64,000 nucleotides of DNA from NCBI GenBank assembly GCA_965248135.1, contig CBDFIN010000012.1, positions 1,860,001 through 1,924,000 of the forward strand, in the 5' to 3' direction. The translations under genes and the position numbers were made by a program. Shown piece after piece: positions 45,645 through 54,950 of the stretch (within the stretch, counting starts at the first letter, position 1; each line of letters starts with the position of its first letter). The notes beneath the pieces were generated by a model. It saw only the letters and a program-made list of their open reading frames with translations, was not told the origin of the DNA and did no database searches. This DNA comes from SZUA-100 sp965248135 (GTDB taxonomy: Bacteria > Pseudomonadota > Alphaproteobacteria > Rhizobiales > Rhizobiaceae).

Positions 45645-47225
45645 TCAATGGAAGTATTGTGAGCCACGGATGTTGGGGTGAGTGATCGCGGGTTCCTCTT
45701 TTGTTTTGGCCGTGGCATGGGGTCGAGGTTTGCGATCCAGAGTTCGGCCTTGCCCTCGAACCGATGGCGGGCTGACGGCCTCAATCTTGAGAATGGAATG
45801 TAGGGATGTGTAGGAATGGGCATTGATTGTCAGCGCTCGTTCACAAGCCGCTTCCAGCCGTTCGCGCCCAAAGGTTTTGGCCAGCCGCATTGTGCCCAGA
45901 CAGGTTCTGTATCCCTGCTCAGGATGCTTGCGTTGGCGCATGACCACTTCAACAAAGGCTTCTGTATTGGGCCCAATTTTTGAAGCCTGCCGCCTGATGC
46001 GTTCCGGTGTCCAGTCTTCACGGAAACGATGATTGGCAGGCATATGGTCTCGGTGGGTCGAATGCTGGCGGTTGCCGGATGAACGGGCGTGGGCTGCAAC
46101 CCTTTGACCTTTTTGGAATATCTCGACCGTGCGGGCCGTAATCCGTACCCACAGTTTCTGCTTCAACAACTGGTGCGGCACCGAATAATAATGGCGATCC
46201 ACATCAATGTGGTAATCCAGTCCGGCACGGCATTGCTTCCATCGGGCGTAGACGTAGGGTTCAACTGGCAACAACTTTAGAACTGGCTTGTCGAGGCGCT
46301 CAAACAGATCCCGGCGACTGGCTCCCAGATGACGGGTGACCTTACTATTAAGCTGATCCAGCAACGGACGGATCGCGGCATTCACCTCATCAAGGCCAAA
46401 GAAACGCTGATTGCGCAGCCGTGCCAATATCCAGCGTTCGGCCAGAAGCACAGCCCCTTCAACCTTGGCTTTATCTTTCGGTTTACGCGGTCGTGCCGGA
46501 ACAATGACCGTATCATAATGGCGGGCCACATCACCATAGGTGCGGTTGATCGCCGGATCGTAAAAGCAGGCCTTTATGACACCGGACTTCAGGTTGTCAC
46601 ACACCACCTGAACCGGCACGCCGCCAAAAAACTCAAAGGTGCGCACATGGCTGGATATCCAGTCCGGCAGTGTCTGTGTCCAACTGGCTTCCACGTAGGT
46701 GTAATTGGAGGCACCCAATGTAGCGACGAACAGTTGTGCCGTTTTGATCTCACCGGTCTTCGGGCAAACTACGTCAATCGTGACCCCGGCATAATCCACA
46801 AATAACCGTTCGCCAGCCGGATGCCGTTGGCGCATCACGGGAGAGAGTTTACCTTCCCAGCGAGTATAAAGTTCACAATACCGGCTGTAGCCATAGCCGC
46901 CTGGGTGGACCGTGCGATATTCTTCCCACAGCAGCGCCAATGTAACACCTTTGCGGCGCAACTCGCGATGCAGATATGCCCAGTCCGGTTGCTCGTAGAA
47001 CCCTTGAACATCTCCAACACTGCGCGGGAAAAGACGGCTCTCAAGATCACTGTCGGAAAGCTCGTCCGCCTGCGGCCAGGCCAAACCGGCGATCTTTGCA
47101 CGGCGCAGATATTCTCGTAATGTCGTGCGTCCCACGGACAGGCTCAAAGCCATCTCCCTGGTCGACATGCCACTGGCATGAAGTCGTAATGCTTCTCGTA
47201 TCTTGCGCATAGGTGCTCTCTTCAT
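45645..47225 (-). CDS. istA: IS21 transposase IstA
   Basis: 526 aa. N-terminal HTH pair (GMSTREMALSLSVGRTTLREYLR), DDE core with LFVDYAG (Asp), VVCDNLKSGV (Asp) and KAKVEGAV (Glu), and a basic C-terminal tail. ATG at 47225. Intact by sequence. Confidence 0.93.
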   Translation of the reverse strand: MKRAPMRKIREALRLHASGMSTREMALSLSVGRTTLREYLRRAKIAGLAWPQADELSDSDLESRLFPRSVGDVQGFYEQPDWAYLHRELRRKGVTLALLWEEYRTVHPGGYGYSRYCELYTRWEGKLSPVMRQRHPAGERLFVDYAGVTIDVVCPKTGEIKTAQLFVATLGASNYTYVEASWTQTLPDWISSHVRTFEFFGGVPVQVVCDNLKSGVIKACFYDPAINRTYGDVARHYDTVIVPARPRKPKDKAKVEGAVLLAERWILARLRNQRFFGLDEVNAAIRPLLDQLNSKVTRHLGASRRDLFERLDKPVLKLLPVEPYVYARWKQCRAGLDYHIDVDRHYYSVPHQLLKQKLWVRITARTVEIFQKGQRVAAHARSSGNRQHSTHRDHMPANHRFREDWTPERIRRQASKIGPNTEAFVEVVMRQRKHPEQGYRTCLGTMRLAKTFGRERLEAACERALTINAHSYTSLHSILKIEAVSPPSVRGQGRTLDRKPRPHATAKTKEEPAITHPNIRGSQYFH

Positions 47226-47378
47226 TGGGGATCCTTTCGTTCAAAATGAACAAAGGAATACTCCGCTTCAGGAGCGCCCCGCAGCAGCGAAAATCAGACA
47301 TCAAAGGGGTGGGCGAATAGCCCGGAATCCACAGGCGGATAAAATCGGAATGGGTGGCGGATCACCCCGGAATGCGCA

Positions 47379-47570
47379 TGCAAGCGCCAGAAGACGGCGT
47401 ACCTGTCTTGTGTCACTGCATCGTCGGGAAAATTGGCGAAGCGTGGGGGCATCAAAATCTCTTCGAAGTACAAGTCCTGTTGATGGCATGGCAAATCTCC
47501 TTCGCCACCCATTGAATCAGAACATCAGTGATTTGGGAATCCCATACGAGTCAGAAAATCATGCCATTGG
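47379..47570 (-). mobile_element. 5' fragment of an IS630 element
   Basis: About 190 nt nearly identical to the first 190 nt of the IS630 at 37391, in opposite orientation, with the outer end (CCAATGGCA) flanked by TA at 47571-47572. The transposase frame is cut after about 36 codons by the IS21 end at 47378. Confidence 0.85.
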
Positions 47571-47572
47571 TA

Positions 47573-47741
47573 TTACCCTCACGTAGCACGCGCCACCATG
47601 ATTACCGAAGCATATATGGCTGGTGTGCAAGGTGAGGCAATACAGAAAACCGTTGGACATGCGTCAATTACGACTACCGAAGGCTACAATCACACCGTTA
47701 CCAAGCATAGGGAGAGTGCGAGTTTGAAGATGGGGTATTGA
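47573..47741 (+). pseudogene. C-terminal fragment of a tyrosine recombinase (phage-type integrase)
   Basis: Reads HVARATMITEAYMAGVQ, then VGHASITTTEGYNHT, then a basic tail and TGA at 47739. This is the integrase box II: H-x-x-R, the GHAS/T motif and the catalytic Tyr in EGYNH. The N-terminal part is missing, cut by the TA-flanked IS630 fragment. It points to an integrative element once present here. Confidence 0.72.
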
Positions 47742-47783
47742 TTTTTTTGATGCTTGTTAACCCAATTTTTATATTTAGATTTT

Positions 47784-48037
47784 CTATCTAGTGCAATAGT
47801 ACCCATCACCACTGGCGGGAAAGTATCTATGCATTGAGCGTTTTTTCACATCTGATAAGACCATCATTCCACCGCCTGGAAAATAAATTGTATATGTATC
47901 TCCTTTTTTGGTGTAACGTGAGATGGTTGCATCATCGTATTTATTTTCCGATATTTTGATTGTACCGTAACCTTGACATTCCCAATTCCCTACAAAAATT
48001 GGCTTGGTGTCCAGACTCGGCACCATCTGCCGTTTTA
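47784..48037 (-). pseudogene. 3' end of the TPR-PAN protein gene split by ISAs1
   Basis: 81 codons that continue in frame from the piece at 49282-50840 when ISAs1 and one 10-bp duplication copy are removed (junction VKRQMVP). It encodes a beta-rich C-terminal domain (GNWECQGYGTIKISENKYDD, then GDTYTIYFPGGGMMVLSD) ending in a cysteine-containing tail. Confidence 0.75.
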
Positions 48038-49281
48038 CAGGGCTGTTCAACGCTAATTACTTGTATTGGTAATCGAGCACTTTGGTGAAGTCGAGGGCGT
48101 TGCGCCATAGGGCGTCTGCGATGTTTTGTTCGCCGTTGGCACGCAGGATATTAAGGGCGAAACTGCGCGCTCTGGCGAAGATGCCAGGGTTGGTGCGAAT
48201 GCGGCTGGCGTCCTCCAGCATCGTAACATCGCGGACATAATGATTTCTGTTCTCGATACTCCAGTGGCTGCGAATGGCTTGCGCCGCTTTCTTCGCGCTG
48301 ACGGGTGCGGAGCAGACATAAAAGCAGGTCTCCTCGCGACAGTTCCACATCCCGGTTTTGGCGCTGCGGAGAAATGTCACTCTCGTCACACGGATGATAC
48401 GCACGATGAGCCCGTTCCAGCCGGTTTGTTTAAGCGCCTGAGCGGCATCGAAAACCTCGACAATGCGGGTCTCGACGCGCATGCGCTTGCCTCTGTCGAT
48501 GGTTTCATGACGAGCCAGCGGCAGTTCTCTTTCGCCGACAGCCTCGATTATTCGCAGCAGACCGGGCTGATTTTCCTTAAGTTGAACAATGAGATGGCTT
48601 TTCGCCTCCCGGGCCGCCCGGAAAGTTTTTTTTAACAGTGCATGGCGTCCATCGTAAACAGCCGGCCGGTAAGCGCCAGCGCTTTGATCATCGCTTGCGC
48701 GGCGGGGATTTCATTGCTCTTCTCGTCCACCTCCAGGTGCCCCAATATCAGCGCGTCATCGACCGCAAAAGCGCTTAGAACATGGGCCGCCTTGCGGTCG
48801 TTAAAGGCATCGAAACTGTGCCGCAGCGTCTTGCCGTCAATCGCGACAACCGGCATCGCTTCCACGTCTTCACCCCGTTCGCTACCGCACAATTGCGCAG
48901 CATGCTGGCGGAAAACCAGCTCCACCTTGCCACCATCAAGCCCGTGCAGGATGGTTCGCACGGCACTATAAGCCGGCGCGCGCTCCCAGCCGAAGCCGAA
49001 TGCCCGATTGAGGTGCTCGCGATGAGCCTCGATGAAGCGATGGACCTTGCGATAGGACGTCGCCCCGGACAAAATCGCCAGGATCGTCGCCAGCATCACC
49101 GGACCAAGCTGCCATTTCTTGCCCTGCGCCCGGCGTGGGTCAGGGATCGTCGATAAAAGTTCCAGGAATTTCAATGTCATGAGTGCATCCTCCGAATCAA
49201 ATACACTCCTATAGATTCAGACAAATACCGCTTTGGGAATCCCCCAGACAACCATCAAGCATTTAGCGTTGAACAGCCCTG
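48038..49281 (-). mobile_element. ISAs1-family insertion sequence with 10-bp target duplication
   Basis: 1,244 nt; ends are 19-bp inverted repeats CAGGGCTGTTCAACGCTAA (48038-48056 and complement at 49263-49281). Flanked by the perfect direct repeat TGCCGTTTTA at 48028-48037 and 49282-49291. The insertion splits one gene and is directly reversible on paper. Confidence 0.92.
48057..49180 (-). pseudogene. ISAs1-family transposase, interrupted by stop and frameshift
   Basis: First part (49180 to 48632): MTLKFLELLSTIPDPRRAQG, then VVAIDGKTLRHSFD, then LFTMDAMHC and a TAA. The continuation (KTFRAAREAKSHLIVQLKEN to the end at 48057) is in another frame. The junction lies in TGT followed by T and eight A; one lost base plus a stop codon explain it. 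The rest matches normal ISAs1 (HWSIENRNHYVRDVTMLEDA). Probably inactive unless slippage rescues it. Confidence 0.8.
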
Positions 49282-50840
49282 TGCCGTTTTACCCCGCTAT
49301 CAAATTTAGAATTTGAGAAATATTCTTCTGCGGTATCCAGAAGTCGGCATCTATTGTTTCCCCGATTATAGGAGAAGGCGATGCATTGGTCATTTTTCAT
49401 ACAATAAATTTCACAGATTTCTGGTGAATCAGTATTTGTTGTGTAGAAGCTGTTGCCAGGCATTTTCTTGCCCTTGAACAGAAAAGTCTGTTTTTCCGCC
49501 GTCGATAGCAGAGGTTGATCTTCATTTTCCAAAACGCCGGTGATGGACTTTGGTTCAAGGCGTATTTGGCTTAATGAGGACTTGAGGAAGCAATACCTGT
49601 TCCATTTGTCAAAGCTGAAAGCACGGCACCGGGTGTTACCCTTGCATTTCTCTCGGCAAATATCAAAGCTGACTTTTTTCAACGTGCTGAAATCATCACC
49701 ATACATATCGCGATTTGCGTAGAGCTTGAATCCCGTTGCCTGCTGTTTAATAGCTGGTGACGCTTTCGCCAATTTCGGCGATCCAGAACGAATATATCTC
49801 AATGCCTGCTCAGTTGGTCTGGCTGTGGTCAAAGAGTTTTTTACATCCGTGTTTTCAATATATGCCTTCAATGCAGCGCTGCTCTTTTTCCCCCATTGGC
49901 CATCAACAGGACCAGGATTGAAACCCACGAGAGACAGTTCTGTTTGAATCAATTTTGTGAGGAAAATATCAGAGTTTTTTAAGCGTTCAATTCCCTCTTT
50001 TGCTTCTGAATTCTTTCGATCCAGTTTAAGGATTGCCTTGTAATCCTTATTAGCATCGGATGTTGAATTTTCTTTTTCGAAGGCGAGGGCGCGCAATAAC
50101 AAAACGTCGGTATCTTTGGAGTTGCGCTTCAGAACTTCCCCAAAATCTGCAATTGCTTTTTTGGTTGCATCTTGAGATAAATGCATCTCTCCTCTGCGGC
50201 GGTACGCTTTGGCGAATTCTGGCTTTAGATTTATGGCTTCCGATAAATCCTTGATGGCGTTTTTTACCTCGTTGGTTGCAATATGTGCTTCAGCGCGGCT
50301 TGCAAGTAATTCAGCGGTTTTGCCAAGATTTACGGCTTTTGAATATGCTGCGATGGATTCTTTAAGAAAATTGTCTAATAGGTTTTTATCACCCACAAGA
50401 TCAAAAAGCTCGACAAGGCGCTTTTTAAAAGTTTCTTCATTTGGTTGAAGTTTGTATGCTATTTCAAAATCAAGTATCGCCTTGAAAAACTTGGCCTCGC
50501 CGACATACTTCTGTCCACGTAGCGCAAAAACAGCCGCGAGGCGCGCTTTGTGAGTGGTGCTTGTGGGGTAGATTTCTACTACTTTCGAGAGATCGGCAAT
50601 TGCTTTGTCAAATTCTCGTTGTTGGAGATAAGCAATTGACCTCCGCAGGTGCGCAACTGCCAGGAAATATTTTCCAACCGCATCACCAGAGATTACCGCG
50701 CTGCATCCAGACATGATGCGTTCAAAATCCTTGCTGTTGCAGTCCTTAGTAACCCCATTTTTTAAGCCTGCCTCTGTCGCGGCAAGCGAAAACGAAGCCA
50801 AAAAAGAACAAACAACGATCTTAATAAATAATTTTCGCAT
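49282..50840 (-). pseudogene. TPR / peptidoglycan-binding / PAN-domain secreted protein, main part (split by ISAs1)
   Basis: About 519 codons from the ATG at 50840; with the piece at 47784 the original was about 600 aa. Signal peptide (residues 1 to about 21), TPR-like repeats (about 60-280; e.g. RRSIAYLQQREFDKAIADLS), a PG_binding_1-like stretch (LIQTELSLVGFNPGPVDGQW, about 300-340) and two PAN/apple-type cysteine modules (about 375-425 and 455-510; CREKCKGNTRCRAFSFD and CEIYCMKNDQCIAFSYN). Likely an envelope-associated binding protein; the current product ends in six residues from ISAs1. Confidence 0.75.
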
Positions 50841-50900
50841 CCTTCACCATAGATTTACAGTAAGAGAGAAATATTGGGAATTTCTGGTATAATCAAAACA

Positions 50901-51086
50901 ATGTCTTTTCGCCTGATAAATATATACATAATCATTGCTAACAGTATATTTTTTGTATTCATTCTTAAAGAAATACCATTATATCATTCCCTCTTGTCCA
51001 ATATTTCCTTCCTCTTATTCTTGATTGTATCTTTGCACGAAGCATACAAATCTTCGGGTAAAAACTGGCTGAGAATCAATATATAG
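50901..51086 (+). CDS. Small two-TM membrane protein
   Basis: 61 aa from the ATG at 50901, two hydrophobic segments separated by a short loop (FVFILKEIPLYH) and a basic C-terminus. TATAAT at 50888-50893 could be a -10 box giving an almost leaderless message. No clear Shine-Dalgarno. Possibly related to the next gene (both have F-x-L/V-KEI). Confidence 0.4.
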   Translation: MSFRLINIYIIIANSIFFVFILKEIPLYHSLLSNISFLLFLIVSLHEAYKSSGKNWLRINI

Positions 51087-51116
51087 TCCCATGCTGCCAA
51101 ATACTTATATACGGCC

Positions 51117-51326
51117 ATGTATTATACTCGATTTGCTGCCCTCATCATCGGCGTTTGCTATGTTGCATTTCTGGTGAAAGAGATTTTCTCGATTTTGATT
51201 TCCGCATTAACCGGCGTATCCGCAGATGGCAGTTTGCTCGGTGTTTTTTTCCACATAGTTACAATTGCTGTTATTGTCTCGGCGTTGATTATCACTTTGT
51301 CTAGTGAGAAGCACATTGCCCTTTAA
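51117..51326 (+). CDS. Small two-TM membrane protein
   Basis: 69 aa, two transmembrane stretches around a loop GVSADGSLLG. Shares the ILKEI/LVKEI segment with the preceding small gene, hinting at tandem duplication. It ends 2 nt from the convergent coiled-coil protein gene. Family not recognised. Confidence 0.45.
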   Translation: MYYTRFAALIIGVCYVAFLVKEIFSILISALTGVSADGSLLGVFFHIVTIAVIVSALIITLSSEKHIAL

Positions 51327-51328
51327 AC

Positions 51329-52543
51329 CTACCTAGGCCGACACGGATCACATTTTTCCGAAACAAGAACACATTCGTCCAGACCCCATTTTTTTTGGCA
51401 ACTTTCCTTTCTATAACAAGTTGCAATCATCCGTCGTAGTCCAAACATGGATTTTCCAGAATCCACAGCTTCAAAAGTTGGTCTGACAGTCGGGAGTTTG
51501 CATTTCTTGTCAAATGTTTCTGTTTTGGTGTAGAAATTTGCTGTTGCTGCTCTGACAGCGGCATCCACAGGAAATGAGTTGTCTTGTTTTCTTCTGTAGG
51601 ATGGTAATGTAGGTATTCCGTTCCAAAATGCATCTTCTTGCCGCCGCTTAGTCTCCCTTTCAATTTTCTCCTGCTTCCCTTCATAAGCCACCCTTTTCTT
51701 TGACTTACGCAAGTCTTCCTTCACCACTTGCGAAATATCTTTGTCACACATCGATCTGGCGGTCACAAGCGCCTGGATTACCGTAGGGCAATCCTTGGAA
51801 TATGCAGCATTGAGGTTTTGGATTTTTTCAACGTAGGAAGCTTGCACCGATTTTCGTTGATTTTCCGTATTATCTTTTATTATTCGCTTGATCTGCGAGT
51901 TTCCGGCATCCTTGCCCGCTTCATATTCCTCTTCAACTTCACTCTTTGTTTTTCGCAAATTTGCCTGACGGTTTTCTTCCGCTTTTCGTTGGGCTTCTCT
52001 CTTCTTTTGCTTGGCTATCCTTCGAGCCTCTTTCCGTCGTTCAGCTTTCTCACGTCGTCTCTGGGCTCTTTCTTCTCGCTGCTTGATCCAGGCAGCGGCT
52101 ACTTGATCGTTGAGTATCCCTATTTCATGGGGTAACATACACGATATTTGGCCTCTTCTCCAGCCTGACAAAGGTGGAATTCCGCTAGGCATCGTCCAGC
52201 ATTTTTGGCCGCGGGGACAAGATTTTCTACTGTTTCCACAGCGGATTTCACCATTTTTTACGCATACCCGCCCTGATAGATAGAATCCAGATTGACATCT
52301 TGGGCGTTGATAAACTGGAGGGGGTTTATAACTTGGAGGTTGATAACCCGTTCCGCTTCTACCGGCAGAACTCATGCAAGCGTTATAGAGTTGTGTAAGT
52401 GGTCCTAAGGTTCCAACCGCTCCGGCAGATCGGGCATAGTTCAAATACCGTCTACATTCTGGCGTGTTAGGCACGCTTTGTGCATGGCCTTCGCCCGCCC
52501 AGCCGAACAAACCAACAGCAAATGTAACCAAAATTCTGAGCAT
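51329..52543 (-). CDS. Secreted Arg/Lys-rich coiled-coil protein, unknown
   Basis: About 404 aa from the ATG at 52543 (GGGGGAACGGAA upstream). Signal peptide ends near GHAQ; a Pro/Tyr-rich stretch follows (YQPPSYKPPPVYQ), then a cysteine-rich module (CGNSRKSCPRGQKCW), a long highly charged helix (about 165-240, rows of EERAQRRREKAERRKEARR) and a C-terminal domain with further cysteines (KCKLP, CYRKESC, CDPC). Family not recognised. It looks like an extracytoplasmic structural or envelope protein. AT-rich codon use like its neighbours. Confidence 0.6.
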   Translation of the reverse strand: MLRILVTFAVGLFGWAGEGHAQSVPNTPECRRYLNYARSAGAVGTLGPLTQLYNACMSSAGRSGTGYQPPSYKPPPVYQRPRCQSGFYLSGRVCVKNGEIRCGNSRKSCPRGQKCWTMPSGIPPLSGWRRGQISCMLPHEIGILNDQVAAAWIKQREERAQRRREKAERRKEARRIAKQKKREAQRKAEENRQANLRKTKSEVEEEYEAGKDAGNSQIKRIIKDNTENQRKSVQASYVEKIQNLNAAYSKDCPTVIQALVTARSMCDKDISQVVKEDLRKSKKRVAYEGKQEKIERETKRRQEDAFWNGIPTLPSYRRKQDNSFPVDAAVRAATANFYTKTETFDKKCKLPTVRPTFEAVDSGKSMFGLRRMIATCYRKESCQKKWGLDECVLVSEKCDPCRPR

Positions 52544-52985
52544 TTCCGTTCCCCCGAACATGCTCGTTGCTATTTATGAGTGGGATATTCAAAGCTATTG
52601 ACCCACACATCCCGCTATCCGTGTGATTATGCACAGTAGTTACCTTCAATGTAAAGGGCGCATAATATCGCAGCCGCAGCTTTTCGGGAGTGGGCATCAA
52701 TGGTCGATTGACTTTGATCGTGATACTATTCTCCGTATCCGATAATAACCAATACCATTTGCACAAAAAATGACCTTGATCCTCTTTCGAGGGGCAAGCC
52801 TGAGGTGGTCTCGGGTTTTGCCTTCGGAGGAAGATCATATGAAGACCAAAACCGAAACCCGGGCGTTGCCACCGGCATGATTGCAGCCGTTGGCAGTCCG
52901 CTGGATGACTTAACCCCGGGCAACCGTAAGAAGAGCATGGCAAAAAAGCGCCGAGAACCAACCGCCCCGCCGTCCTGATCCACCA
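52544..52985. other. Intergenic region upstream of IS91-like transposase
   Basis: About 440 nt. Between about 52820 and 52985 lie short plus-strand frames (one starting MKTKTETRALPP, one MIAAVGSPLDD) that may be the decayed upstream frame and end of an IS91-type element; the rest shows nothing recognisable. A minus-strand frame across the region has no matching ribosome-binding site. Confidence 0.35.
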
Positions 52986-53564
52986 ATGCCCCGGTCTTCA
53001 TTGGAGGTTGCGGATATCTTCCGCGACTATGGTGCTGTGTATCGCACGGCTAATAAGGGACGCGTCAGCCTGAACCAGTTGAAGGTGATGAGTGCCATAG
53101 AGCGCTGCCGTACGACCGCGCTTGGCGGTCATATCGCGCGGTGTGAAGACTGCGCCCATGAGCACATTGCCTACAACTCGTGCCGCAATCGCCATTGCCC
53201 CAAATGTCAGTCCGCCGCTGCCAAAGCCTGGTTGGCGGCACGCGAGGCCGAATTGCTGCCCGTCGGCTATTTCCACCTCGTTTTCACTCTGCCAAAATCC
53301 ATCGCTGACATCGCGTATCAAAACAAACGCGTGATCTATAATCTGCTGATGCGGGTGAGTGCTGATACCGTGATCAGGATCTCTGCTGATCCAAAACATC
53401 TCGGTGCGCAGGTTGGCATCACGTCGGTGTTGCACACCTGGGGCTCGGCAATGCCACCCCCATGTACCGTCCCGGGAGGAGGTCTTTCAACGGGCGGTAC
53501 AAAATGGGTAACCTGTCGAATGACTTTCTTCCTTTCCGTCCGTGTCCTGTCCCGTCTGTTCCGG
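52986..53564 (+). pseudogene. IS91-family transposase, truncated and damaged
   Basis: N-terminal zinc-binding part intact (CEDCAHEHIAYNSCRNRHCPKCQ) and the pattern VGYFHLVFTLP present. After VLHTWGSAM the expected HUH nuclease motif (HxHxH-type, HPHVHC) is replaced by PPPCT, and the frame then resumes VPGGGLSTGGTKWV. The gene ends at SRLFR where the IS3 element begins. It is therefore inactive. Confidence 0.75.
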
Positions 53565-53603
53565 CTGAACCGCCCCGGGTTTACCGGAGGCTGATTAGTT
53601 TGT

Positions 53604-54449
53604 TTATGCGACTAATTCTAACTGGTTTATCTGTGCATAGTACAGCTCCTCTGCTTCAGCGGGCGGAATATTTCCGATTGGTTCCAGCAGGCGACGGTTG
53701 TTGAACCAGTCAACCCATTTGAGGGTCGCCATTTCAACATCATCAATGCTGCGCCATGAACTCTTTCGATGAATGACTTCGGCCTTGTAAAGTCCATTGA
53801 TGGTTTCGGCCAAGGCGTTGTCATATGAGTCGCCGACACTGCCAACGGATGGCTCAATCCCGGCCTCGGCCAACCGCTCGGTGTAGCGGATCGAGACATA
53901 CTGAACGCCCCGGTCACTGTGATGGATCAGCCCGTCTTGTTGAACCGGCTGCCGATCATAGAGGGCCTGTTCCAAAGCATCCAGAACGAAGTCCGTTTTG
54001 GCAGAGCGTGACACCCGCCAGCCAACAATCCGGCGGGCAAATACATCGATGATGAAAGCGACATAGGCAAATCCCTGCCAGGTGGAGACAAAGGTAAAAT
54101 CACTCACCCACAGCATATTGGGTGCAGGCGCGTTGAATTTTCTGTTCACATGGTCGCGTGGACACGGGGCGGAAGGATTGCTGTGGGTTGTCTTGAGGAT
54201 TTTTCCTCTGATAACGCCCTGTATTCCAAGCTGTTTCATCAACCGCTCCACAGTACAACGCGCGACATCAAAATCCTCTCGCTGCATCTGTCGCCAGACT
54301 TTACGTACCCCGTAGACTTCATGATTGTCATCCCAAACACGCTGGACCTCAGGGCGCAACTCTGCATCTCGTTTGGCGCGATCACTGGCCAGACTGGGAT
54401 CACGGGCAATAGCTGCATGGGAATGATATGTTGAAGGGGCAATCGGCAA
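53604..54449 (-). CDS. IS3-family transposase OrfB
   Basis: 281 aa visible (MPIAPSTYHSHAAIARDPSL). HTH_21-like region VRKVWRQMQREDFDVARCTV and an rve core: WVSDFTFVSTWQG (Asp), IHHSDRGVQYVS (Asp) and GSVGDSYDNALAETINGLYKAEV (Glu). The usual N-terminal segment (MKMFIDDHRDDHG) lies just upstream in a different frame, so this copy may be frameshifted. Confidence 0.82.
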   Translation of the reverse strand: MPIAPSTYHSHAAIARDPSLASDRAKRDAELRPEVQRVWDDNHEVYGVRKVWRQMQREDFDVARCTVERLMKQLGIQGVIRGKILKTTHSNPSAPCPRDHVNRKFNAPAPNMLWVSDFTFVSTWQGFAYVAFIIDVFARRIVGWRVSRSAKTDFVLDALEQALYDRQPVQQDGLIHHSDRGVQYVSIRYTERLAEAGIEPSVGSVGDSYDNALAETINGLYKAEVIHRKSSWRSIDDVEMATLKWVDWFNNRRLLEPIGNIPPAEAEELYYAQINQLELVA

Positions 54450-54524
54450 AACCTTGCAGATTGGCCAGAATATAACAGTGGCCCGTGATCATCACGATGA
54501 TCATCGATAAACATCTTCATCTTC

Positions 54525-54899
54525 TCAGTGGGCGCCCACAATCATGGCTCGCTCCGCCTGGGCAAAGTTGACCGCCAAAACGCCATTGGTTCGAGTGACA
54601 AGGTCAACGCGAGACGCTTTCCTGAGAATTTCATTGGCCTGACGCAATTCCCGGACTTCGCGTTCCAACGCTTTGATGCGCTCGCGCTCATCGCTTGTAA
54701 CGCCATCACGCAAGCCAATGTCCGTCTCTTCCTGACGAAGCCATTTGCGAAGCGTTTCTGCCGTGCAGCCAATTTTGGATGCAATAGCAGAAATCGCCGA
54801 CCACTGACTGTCATAATTTTGTTGATGTTCCAACACCATCCGAACGGCACGCGTACGCACTTCAGGTGAATATCTCTTCGATCTCTTGTTCTTTTCCAT
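54525..54899 (-). CDS. IS3-family OrfA (HTH protein)
   Basis: 124 aa: KRYSPEVRTRAVRMVLEHQQ, then WSAISAIASKIGCTAETLRKWLRQ (HTH) and a leucine-zipper-like end VRELRQANEILRKAS. In IS3 elements OrfA is fused to OrfB by -1 frameshifting; here the sequence between the two is longer than usual. Confidence 0.85.
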   Translation of the reverse strand: MEKNKRSKRYSPEVRTRAVRMVLEHQQNYDSQWSAISAIASKIGCTAETLRKWLRQEETDIGLRDGVTSDERERIKALEREVRELRQANEILRKASRVDLVTRTNGVLAVNFAQAERAMIVGAH

Positions 54900-54950
54900 A
54901 GCTCCAAATTATCCTATCTTTGGAGCCTCCGGTAAACCCGGGGCGGTTCA

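Larger units (their letters stand above)
44755..47378 (-). mobile_element. IS21-family insertion sequence
   Basis: 2,624 nt with ends TGCGCATTCCGGGG on both sides, followed inside by multiple copies of a CATCCGCCCACC-like motif, the repeated terminal binding sites usual for IS21. Carries istA and istB read leftward. The right end interrupts an IS630 fragment (47379-47570), but the expected remainder of that IS630 is not found beyond the left end, and no target duplication is seen, so recombination removed the left flank. Confidence 0.85.
53565..54950 (-). mobile_element. IS3-family insertion sequence
   Basis: 1,386 nt with inverted ends TGAACCGCCCCGGGTTTACC (53565) and its exact complement ending at 54950. 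It joins an IS91 remnant on the left to an IS21 istB fragment on the right, and the flanking bases (CGG and CGT) are not a proper 3-bp duplication, so the flanks were probably recombined after insertion. Confidence 0.85.

Noticed and set aside
52726..53001. 91-codon minus-strand frame upstream of the IS91 remnant
   Set aside because: No ribosome-binding site, Pro/Ser-rich low-information composition, overlaps the transposase start; likely chance.
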